Below are positions 20,801 through 32,800 of a DNA stretch of 64,000 nucleotides, one piece after another. Origin of the DNA: Akebia trifoliata. Taxonomy: Eukaryota; Streptophyta; Magnoliopsida; Ranunculales; Lardizabalaceae. The translations under genes and the position numbers were made by a program. The stretch spans positions 30,955,330 through 31,019,329 of the forward strand of contig CM030706.1 of NCBI GenBank assembly GCA_017979445.1, read 5' to 3'. Each line of letters opens with the position of its first letter. Within the stretch, counting starts at the first letter, position 1. The notes beneath the pieces were generated by a model that saw only the letters and a list, made by a program, of their open reading frames with translations, was not told where the DNA came from and made no database searches.

Positions 20801-23800
20801 TCACCTTGATGCACATTTGGTCTATTCTTACACTCGTCTTCATAGCTGCAGATGCCATTACAACCTGACCATATCCAAAGCCCACTATCAACTATGGCCG
20901 TCCAAAGAAGACAAAGGACATGAGAGTTATTACTGTATACTGTCCTTACATACCGTCCACCTCTTCAATGTTTGTGGAGATCCATACAGCCATTAATTGC
21001 TTTTCTCCAGCAAGTGCAATGCTTGAGAGATAAACTGATGTTAACATCCACTCTCTTTGATTATCTTTCTAGTTTATGCAGTAATTGTGGAAAAGTGAAA
21101 TTTACTTTGTTTCACTCTCCAGTTTCAAGTTTTAATACCCCATTCTAAAGATTGAGCTCAGTATGAAATAGAATAATTATCCGACAGTACGACATTGCAC
21201 ATTTTGGCGTTACACACTGCCCAAATAGTTTTGGGAAAACTATCATCTCTTGATTATCTTTCTAGTTTATGCAGTAATTGTGGAAAAGTGAAATTTGACT
21301 TTGTTTCACTCTCCAGTTTCAAGTTTTAATACCCCTTTCTAAAGATTGAGCTCAGTATGAAATAGAATAATTATCCGACAGTACCGACATTGCACATTTT
21401 GGCGTTACACTGCCCAAATAGTTTTGGGAAAACTATCACGGCCTACACCGGACTGACCAGCATACATACAGTTTTGCCTTGCACTCTGGATGGTATTTCG
21501 ATCTGCGTTCTATCCAATGGAGACTCTTGTTTAGTTTTAAGATAATAGAAGGGATCCCCTCCCCAAGGGCAGGGTTCATCCTCTTCTTTCAAGAGATGCA
21601 TTTCTTCATGTCTATCATAACTAAGATTGGTCATATTTTCAAAGGAGCTAGGGTTTTAAAATTAGTGGTCGGGCTTTAGAGTTTATCCTACACATTGCAA
21701 TACTCAAGCAAAGATTATCATGACACTAAACAGAGTATTTAAATATGAGAGCTTCTATTGCCACACAAACTTTTGCTAATGCCACCCCAAGATGCGTGCT
21801 AGTTCTTTGGTGATTTACATATGAATTGGGGTGGTATTAGCAAAGTTGGTGTGGCAATATAATCTTTCTTAAATATGCATGCCATAAATAACACAGAAAC
21901 AAAACCCATGAGCTGAAATGAAAAAGCATTCACATTTATCTGAAAGAATGGGATGTTACCTCAAGCCAACGGGGAAAACCAAAGGAAACATGTTGCTCAT
22001 GTGCTTGACCATCGTCCTTGATGGTAGACTGACCTTCACAAAAGGTTTCAAACAGAGCTTGGTCTTTCGCAGATTTGTTAGTGATTTGTAGAATGCATCT
22101 GCTTTGGTTTTGAAGGATTATGTTGTTCGTGCTAATCATAGTTTCTGGAACATCATGTAATTCTTCAATGAGAGACCTGATTTTCTCATTAGATCCAATA
22201 ATTTCTCCAAACTCTTGTCTCCTTATGGACTTGTCTATGTGGGCAATATCAACATTGAATATACACCGAACAGGTTTGTGATCACTGTCAGTCACATCCA
22301 TGCAAGCCTCGTACCTGATAATGGATATGCCAAGTTATATGACAGCAGAAAATGCAAATAGTTGACCAGAAAACAACCCCACAAAGAATCTTACTGCAAA
22401 ATTGAAGAGACCACAGGGCATTGCAAACTGCACTCTGATAGTGAAGCAGAACGGCTATCACGATATATTATTCTGTCGCACCATGCAGGAATGCGCTTCT
22501 TCTCACTTGAGTCATATCCTACAAAAGGATTGATACACATGATTAGCTTTCAATGGTAGTGGGGAAAAACCTTAAGCCCAACAAACACTAAGAATGACAT
22601 GTCATGCCATCCCTTTGACAAGAAATACTAGAAATTGCAGTTATGTCCAAGGTTTAAAATATCATATCAATTGAATGTTTCGGTTAATGAAAAAACAAAT
22701 ACAGTATCGGCTGATACATCTCCAATACATTCCCGAAACATCAAATGTTTCGTAACAGACTTGTCCGATACCGATACATTCCGATATTTTAAGCCATGGT
22801 CATGTCATCCCTTTGATGGATTCTCTAAAAGAATCAGATGCTTGTCTAGTTCAAAAATTAGAGACCTATACCAGGATTTGATTCTATATCAGAATGCCAA
22901 AACAGTTATTCCAAAAACTCAAATGTCTCAGTTAAAATCAGACCTCCTAAACCTGCTTGGTGCCTTTCAAACTTGTATGTGGGAGGAAAAGTTATGATTC
23001 CTTCCCGCATCCCTTGGAAGACTTTCCCAGATTTCATTTCTGCTCTGAGCTGATCCCTTTCTCTGAGCCAATCAAAGCATCTTTGTGAAACAAAATCCCT
23101 TGCTTCATCATAAGAAATGCCGTGAAGCCGATAATTGAAATCACCGAGAAATATGACCATGTCTGCTTCAGATAACTCAGGCCTCCCATCTTCAGAGTGG
23201 CTGCCAATTGCCTGTAAAAGAAACAACATTTTACTTGCAAACTCTAACCAGAAAAGAAACTAAGATCACAGAACAATAGAAAATAACATTGAAGATTCAG
23301 ATCACTTATAATATCCATTCATAGAAATACTTACGTTTGTACTACGAAGCATTTGAACAGCTGATGAGACACCAGCTGAAAAAAAGACGACCAATGGCAA
23401 GAAAGTAAGAACCAACCAGCCAAAAATAAAATAAAGCAGGCAAGAGAGAAAGATAAAGATAAATACGAAACCATACCAGCTGCAGCATTGAGTAGGTTAG
23501 ATGGCCTGTTGAAGATCATTGTTCGATAAATATGATCAAAGTCAGCATTGCGGCGATTGACTGCTTCTAAATGTGCAGCAAGGTGACAATTCACAAAGCA
23601 CATTATCCGATCAAAGACTCTCATTCTCAAACCTACACCTCCCTGTTTGCAACACCTTTGTCCATGTCAATCATATGCATGAAAACTATGATACCTTTGG
23701 CCATGTCAATCATATGCATCAAAAGTATAGCGTTAAAGTAAACTTGCCATTAAGCGCAGGAAAAAGAATTGCATGCCTACAATCAGTACTGCTTGAGACA

Positions 23801-26800
23801 GGAAATAAGGTGACAGGTAGGGAGACTAGCCACAAGAGTTCCTACAATATCAATGGAAGGGATTTCAATGATTGGGAGCTTGAGTTGGTCTCAAGTACGA
23901 TTGATTTTAGTTCCCATGCGGTTTCGCTCTCCGGTGAAAAGGATAGGTGGAATTGGGAAGGCTCTTGAGTGGAATTTTCTCGGTCAGATCCTTTTACCAT
24001 GAGCTGGAAAACATGCATCGATTATCATCTCCATTTTGATATACCCAAGTGTAGGGCCCCAAGGTCCTTCCAAAGTATCTTTCTTTGTCTGGCTGGCAAT
24101 TTGAGAGAAAATGCTCACAATGGATAAGCCGAACCCATCCTGGGATGTCTATGCCTAGTTTTTGTAACATGTGCAAACAGGATGCCGTGTCTGTTCATCA
24201 TCTCCTGATGCATATGCAAACAACATACAGTCCGCTCATTGGTGCAATGTTTGGAGGGCATCTTGATACATACTCTGGATTTTAAAGGCCTAAGATTCAA
24301 GATTGGCAAAAGATAGAGTTTGGTTTTGGGGGGATTAGTGGTGATGTCCCTCTCAAGACCTAAGTTCCAATACATTTCACACTTCCTCATAAACTATAAT
24401 ACCCTATTCATGATTTCATGAAATGGAATGGGGAGTATTTATCTTGGAATTTTGGCTTTAAGACATTTGAATGACTGGGAGATTGATCTTCTGGCAAACT
24501 TTTTTTCTTATTAAAATTAGCAATTCCTCCTCTCCTTTAATAGGAGACGAGCAATTATGTTCATGGAATTATAATAATATATCTCAGGTATATTTGTTTT
24601 ATTCCACTTAGATTCTTTTGGTAGCTATGATTTTTTTGGCTTTGTTTATTCAACAACTTCTTTGGAAAAAACACCCGATGACCAATGATTTGATAAACAT
24701 TTGAAAGATAATTGTTAATTTTTTTGTTTCACGTGTAAGGCCAATAGAGACTTTGTAAATCATCTCTTACCCTATTGAGATGTGGCCAGAGAAGTTTGGG
24801 AATCTTTCTTTACTTAATTTGGGATTTGTTCACCTTGTTTTGTAGTCGGTGTAAGACCTTTAGACCTCTTTTGGAATTGGCATACCTTTGCTTTCTCATT
24901 TAGAGTTCGGTTGATGTAGAAGTTCTGACCATTTGCAATTTCTTGATAATGTATTTCCTATTATCATCATCATCACATCAAAGCCTTATCCCAAAGATTT
25001 AAGGTTGACTAAACAAATCATTTTCCTCCATTCCATTATGTCTAGAGCCACGACTTCTATTATTGAGAGAGTGTTCATATTTGCTTTCACTATCTTCATC
25101 AACATTGTTTTGGGTCTTCCTCTCACTCTTATCGAACCTTCAACTTGAATAATTCTTCTGTGGGACTGTAATTGGTCTTCATTGAAATATGCATTGCAAT
25201 AATTTCCTTAGAATTGCAAAAAATTAGAGAAATTGAACTTTTCAAGCTTAAAAAATCTATCTAGACACTATTGTTTCTTAAAAAAAATTAAGCATTTGGG
25301 GTAAAGAAATTATTGTTTACATTCTAGGTGATTGAAAATATTAGGATTTTGTTTATTAAAATTTTAAAAATAGATAAAGATGCATGAGCTTAAAGGTTAA
25401 TTGTTTGTGCAATTACAATAAGTGAGACTACACAACCAAAGGCTCATAGAAGGCCAGAATATAGAATAAAATGAGAGGGTAAGAAAAGAGGTTGCGTTTA
25501 CAAGTTAGGTGAAAGACAATCGAGTGTTGGGTTACAAGGGAAAAGTAAGTCTGTAGTTTCAGGGGTACCTGTATTTAACATGATTATGATCATTTTCATG
25601 TATAATTGTAGCTATTTTGGTTTTCCAAACCCTTAGGTGGAGCCACTATGTAACAAAAAAACCATAGACACTTACTCATCACTCTACATGCCTTGTAGCT
25701 ATTATTGGTTTTCCAAACCCTTAGGTAGAGCCACTATGTAACAAAAAAACCATAGACACTTATTCATCACTCTAAATGCCTTCTTATAATGGTTTGATGC
25801 TGATAGATTAAGACTTGAGAGTATGTTTTCATTCTTGTTTTACCATTTCCTATAATTTCTCTATAATTTTGTTTTCTCCATTATCCATTTCCACAATATT
25901 TCCATCATCTCCCTAAATGCATTATTTCCACACGAAGTTGAAAATTTCCCTTTCTTGTGAGGTCAAGATAAACATCGATATTGAAATTTAACACTTCGGT
26001 GTCATGCAACTGTGAAGAACTCAATCATCTTGAGCTAAGGCACACTCAAGATAGCTCAACCTGTCAGGTAATAGACTTTCCTAAGAGATTTAGAGAATTG
26101 AATGGATGAACAGATTCCTGCTACAAACCCCATAGATGAGAATCAAAATAAGGCCAATGAGTATAATGATACTGAGCATTCTACAAAACAATATGTCGAG
26201 TTTCACTTGGCTTCTCATCATCATAATTGAAGACTTATACCAAAAATTTGGGGTAGCATCTCATCAAATCATAATTATTTAGCAGTACCACAAATAGTAT
26301 ATCGGATTAAGGTATTGTAAGGAAGAACTACAATTGAAGCTTAAAAACAGTACATGTAATCTTGTTATCCCAACATTCCTTTTAAAAGGGTCGAGAAATC
26401 TATGAGGAGTCTTTTTGTTACTTTATTCTTGTGTTCTTAAATAACAAAGAAGAAAAAAAATGACCTGGTTATCAACCTTCATGAATGACAAAGGCAAACT
26501 AGAATTTGAAGGAAATATACCTTATTACCAATTGCACGCCCTAAACCACATGCTACTGCTGCTGCATCAACATCCCCAACGTATGGTTTGAGATCTTTTC
26601 TAATCCTGGTAAAAATTAGTAGTTCTTAATATCAGATATAGTTCCTTGACAAGGACAGAAACCCTAAGAAGATCGAGGAAAGGAAATTAGATGACTTATA
26701 AAACAAAAAGAAAACTTAAGGTTCATAATATATCAGTGGCTTTAATTTCCAGAAAATTGGAAGGAAACCAAAATCATCCTAGTCCTCTCCCCAACATAAA

Positions 26801-29800
26801 TGCTTAGGATATGTACATGGCCTGGACAAGGGAGCCATCCACGTAGCCAATCTTTAGGGTCATCTATTGGAAGGAGTGATGAACCATCTAGATTTTCCAT
26901 GTCAGCCTCCACATGTAAAGAAATCCCAGCAATACTCTGAAGAGTTTTGAAGTGCAGCTCAAGAAAAATGGTTGACTAAATGCTTACCATACAGCTATTA
27001 GCAAGCCGGCAAGCTGCCTTGAACCTGCACGTTCAAATGTTTTCCCATCATCTAATGTTTTCCCTATCGTATCCAGCCACCACTGCCCAATAGAACTCCC
27101 CTCAAGTCCCACCTACAATCAGTTAAACAATTTTAAATGAAACAAACGCCAGAAAGAAGAATGAGAAAAAAAACATGAACAGAAGTTTTCAGATCAATGA
27201 CATCTACAATAAGGGAAAAATAGTGACAATCCCATGATTGGATAACAAGGTTGAAAGCACCTGTCCACATAAGGGTTTTTTTGGAAATTCAATGATATTT
27301 TGCCCAAAGTAGCTTTCCAAAACATTATCGCATTTAATATATTTAAGAAGACCCAAATTGTATTTATTTCTTTGAGTGTGCCAACTTGGTAAGTTGGTAA
27401 AATCTATGAGTGGCAATACCACAGATTTGGGATCAAAATGCGTCTTCGCCCTTATACCTAAAAATAATGAAAAAATAAAAATCCATGCATGGATCAGTCA
27501 AGCTGCATTTTAGCTTCTTCAGGAAGTCTTTTACGTTAAATGAATACAATTTCTTGCATGATCAGTGTTAGATGTTATTAATATATGTGAGGGGGCATAT
27601 ATGTAATTTCCTCTTTTATTCATTAATGTGGAAGTGCCACGACTCCTAGGGCAGGAGCAAAGTTCGACTCCTCCCACTTTCTCCATTCTTTTCTTCTTCT
27701 CTCCTGCTCTAAACCCTAATTTGATCTTCTACAATCACAATCACAATCACAGTCAACAATAACAACAACAACAGCAACAAAAAAGCACTAAGAAATCTTA
27801 CAGTTTCTCGTGCTGCAGACATAGCAAGAAAACCTGCACCCATTTCCACTTCCTGCAACCCAACAACAACAATGCCAACATCTGATGCTGCAGAACCAAG
27901 CCACAAAATGAGTGAGTCATGAGAAGCTCTTCCTTGCCCAACATTCCAAGTGCCTGCCAATATCTTCAAATTTTCTAGCTTTTTATACAGCAATTCTTTG
28001 CTGGCCAATTCTGATCGCAATATATTGTCAAGAGGGCCCGGAGATATAATGTTCCATCCACGAATACCACCATGATTAGCCAATGTAAAAACGTAACCGG
28101 CACCAAAACCCATTTTTATAACCGGACTATCATGAGCAACCCATTCCCCTAGCAGATTACCTTCGAGATCGAGTACCTGAATGGTGCCACTCACATAACC
28201 TACCCAGATCCGAGCCCCAAAAGTACAAAAACATTGAACGGCAAAAGAATGGTGGTTGAAGTCTTGTAATCGGTTCCCATTTCCATCCCATTGCACAAGT
28301 AATCCGTTTGCACATCCAGTCCAAATCATTCCATCTGTTGTTATCATCAGTGCTTCAGTTCTCCGATTATCATCTGTGTAAGATCCCTTAGCTGCAACTC
28401 GGCGGACAGCATCAGCTGCTCCCATCAGAGCATTACGTGAACGTTGCAAGAAGGAGCCTTGAGACTTCTCCTTCTTTGATGTAGAAACAAATTTTATTTT
28501 CATCTCATCTTCTATAGATGGATCCTGCACTGATGAAACATCGACACGATTCTCTACCTGTCCATCTACATTAAATACTTTCAAAAGTTCCCTTGTACGA
28601 GCATCCCTGTGGAATAAAACCGAAGTCAAAAAAGAAAAGAAAAAAAGAACAAACAAACAAACAAACGAGGTGGCTTAATTCATTTGAAAAGAAACCCCCT
28701 TCAGTAAGAAAACAGAAACTTTTTCTCATCAATGCCCTTATGCCCCCTCACAAATACTCATAACATTATTCAAAATATTGCAATGTCTTGCAATTAATTG
28801 GAGAAAGAGTAAAACTTTAATTACATTCAGTCAAGAAATTAGATATCTTAGAAAAAAGGATATCTATTTTAGTTGCCCGATGTTGCTAAAACTCATGAAC
28901 TGACACAAGATTTTCGTGTCACAAGGTTCCAGAGGAGATGTGTCTATGTTATATTATAGTAAGTAGCAGCATTTAACTTTATTAACCTTAAAGAGGACCA
29001 TTGGTCAAGTTAAGACATACCACAATGCAAAAGATAGGCACCCAGCACTCCAGACCTTTGATCTAGAATTATCAGATAACAAATACTTTACATCTGAAGC
29101 AGATATGGAGCAAATACCATTTACAGTGACTTGACTCTTAAGGTCTACGTATGACCTTTCCACAAATAAAGTAGCTATATGTCTTTCCTCAGCCGGTAAA
29201 GAAATAGATTTTTCTATGGCTTCACAAGGCCAGACCTTAATTACACCACCATCTGAACCAGACCATAGATCACCTGAATTTAAAAGTACCACAAAATCAG
29301 AAACAGAGGATGAACATAAATATTTGACACACAAGAGGCTGCAATATGATGTGTAAAATAAAAAGAGAATAGTCTTGCAAGAGATAGACCTTTTACTTCA
29401 TTTAATCTGATAAAAGCTTCAAACTATGTTCTAGAAATGCAGCAGGAAAAGGAAATAAAATGGAAGTAGTAGTATTTCATTGCAATAAATACAGGCCTGT
29501 TAAGCTTGCACATGATTAGACATCCAAAAACGATACTGTGCCAAAGTATTCTGAAAAATACCGTCTTTATGGCATGTTGTGCCAACCACCAGCACAGTTT
29601 TGAGGTCTCTTGAGGGGGGACACAAATTTCTAAGTGAAAACTACATCTGTTCAAGCACATAAATGTTCAAAATATTGTGCAGGCAGATGTATTTAGAGTT
29701 AAAAGTAACAAGATAATAATATATATGAATATTTTTGGGTTCTGGGTTAATGCCACTTATTGGGAGTAAAACCAATTGTTTCACCCATGGATCTTATGAG

Positions 29801-32800
29801 TGAACATGTGGTGGATCAAGAGAGCTTGTTGATGACCTAGAGAGGTAAAGAAAACTTTAGACAAGCTTATACACTTGACAATCACTAGGCATGATATCAC
29901 ACTCATTAAGATAGTTGATTCATGCAGAATCCTCACGCTTCAAATATGGAGGTTGTCCTTCGTGTCTTGTGATATCTTAAGTGGAAACTTGGTAAAGATA
30001 TCATATACAAGGACATGGTCATTTACTTGTTGAAAGCATATTCTGATTTAGATTGGGTAAGATCTCAGTCAGAAGGGGATCTACTACCAGATACTACACT
30101 TTTGTTTGAGGTAACCTAGTAACATAGAGAAGTACGAAACAAAGTGTTGCCAATAGATCTAGTAGTCCTTTTTCTTATGAGTTTTATGGCTCAACTATTT
30201 AATGTACGAACTAGGTCCCCAATTGTGGTCCTATGAAATTGTATTGTGACAATCAAGCAGTTGCACACATCAGTAGTGTGTCAATGATCCAATTACTTAT
30301 GATTTGGACTACTCCTACCAAAGATATTCTTTTAATGTAAGCATGGTTTTAAAATGAAGTACTATTGTAATTTGGGTCATTATGAAGAATGCAATGTGGT
30401 GCATAGAGGAAATTATAAATTATAGTAATTTAGTATGATATTTATCAATGTTATCCCAATATAGAACAACTTTGAGTTCACCTACACATACTACAATAAC
30501 AACATTTAATACCATCAATGCAAATTAATTACATTTTAGGGAGTCCAAATCATTTGCTTGGTTTGAATTTAAATTCTCCCTCTTTGCTTATTCTATAAAT
30601 GCCATGATACTCAAGCCCATAATTTCCTAATCTTACTAATAAAAAAAAAGAACAGAAAAAGGAAGACACACAATCCAAAAGCAAAAACCCATTAGATTCC
30701 TTTCTATCATACACGATTATTGTTCTCCTCCCCCCACCCCCCTTTCAATAATACCCTCTAACTTTACCATCTTTCCTCTCTTACCCCTTTAACCCAAAAG
30801 AGGATGTCCGTGTTGTAGAGACAAACTCTAGTAAAACAATAAGATCAAAAACATATTTGATAGGACAATTGTTTATGCCAATGATCATGTTAGAATGTAT
30901 AGCATTCATGAAAGCATTATATCTATATATATATAGAGCGTTCAATAGACAATCTTAGGGGGGACAACGTTGGGAGACAAGATTTGTCCTATATGGCTTA
31001 AAAGTTTCGGATTGGGCTAATTTTTTGTGAGGATGATCTCTATGGAAAGGAGATCATCCTCACTAAAAAACAGCCCAATGTGAAACTTCTAATCCCTTCA
31101 AAAGTGATTTACAAATTAACAATACAAATTGGCGGTCCACAATTCTTCAACTTTGTAAATCACTTTTAATGGGGTTAGAAGTTTCAAATTGGGCTGATTT
31201 TTATGAGGATGATCTCCTCACTATAGAGATTATCCTCACAAAAAGTCAGCCCAATCCAAAACTTTTAAGCCATATAAGATAACTTTTGTCTCCCACCGTT
31301 GTCCTCCCAAGATTGTCTACCGAGCACTCCCCTATATATATACATAGGGTGGCGTTCAAAGGCCCTAAAGAGAGCCAAACATTTTTTCAATGTATGGGTG
31401 GTTAGAGGTTTTAGAATAGGTTGATTTTTTGTGCGGATGATCTCTATAACGAGGAAATCATCTTCACCAAAAATCAGCCCATTCCAAAACTTCTAACCCC
31501 ATCAAAAGTGATTTACAAAAATCGGACGGTCCACGATTCTTCAACTTGTAAACTAGGGTTAGAAGTTTTGAAATGGGCTGACTTTTATGAGGATGATTTC
31601 CTTGTCGTAGAGATCATCCTCACAAAAAATCAGCTCATTCCGAAACTTCTAACCCATACATTGAAAAAAAAATGTTTGGCTCTCTATTTAGGGCCTCCGA
31701 ACGCCACCCTATATATATATGGGAAGCGTTTGGAGGCCCTAAAAGGAGCCAAACATTTTTTAAAATAGTGGTTAGAAGTTTCAGAATGGGCTGATTTTTG
31801 GTGAGGGTGATCTCATCATAGATGTCATCCTCACAGAAAATCCGAAACTTCTAACCCATACATTGAAAAAATGTTTGGCATTCGGAGGCCCCTAAAGAGA
31901 GCCAAACATTGTACCAAACATTTTTTTCAATGTATGGGTTAGAAGTTTCGGAATGGGCTGATTTTTGTAAGGATGATCTCTATGACAAGGAGATCATCCT
32001 CACCAAAAACCAGCCCATTCTGAAACTTCTAACACCATCAAAAGTGGTTTACAAAGATTGGATGGTCCACGATTCTTCAACTTGTAAACTAGGGTTAGAA
32101 GTTTTGGAATGAGTTGATTTTTGGTGAGGATGATCTCTTCACCATAAAGATAATCCTCAACAAAAATCAGCCCATTCCAAAACTTCTAACCCCTATCTTG
32201 AAAAATGTTTGATTCTCTTTAGGGTGTCGGAACACTTCCATCTATATATAAATAAGAACTTCAATGAAAAACTACTTAATAATAAGGAAATTCTATTAAA
32301 ACTAAGCCGATAAATACCATAAGAAGTCATTGCCATCGAAATAGTGGGACCGCGGTGCCCATGCCACGTCAAACCTTCCCTAAAAGGATTCTCATCCAAA
32401 GATTGATCCATCTTCCATGACCTAATCTTACCATCCTTATGCCCACTCCAAATCAATCTATTCCCCACATCGACAATCAAACACATTGTGGGCGAAGTAC
32501 GAGCTGACTCATAAAAGGGCGCTGCATCCTCATCTCCTCTCCTCACTTTCCCTCCAATTCCACAACCCGCCATATACGCATCCGAAAAATTCCAAAATCT
32601 CACCCCAGATTCCATCCCAGCCCATAATTGACTCTCCGTACAAACAATGTTTCTCAAGAACGACCCGATCTGCGTCTCCCGATGCGGGTGAGGCCTTAAT
32701 TCAAGCCCCGGTGGACGCCCTGGATGTGTAGCGGCACGAAGTGGAACCTTAAAGATCCCTTTACCTCCACCACTAGCGACGAAATCGGGAAGAAATCGTC

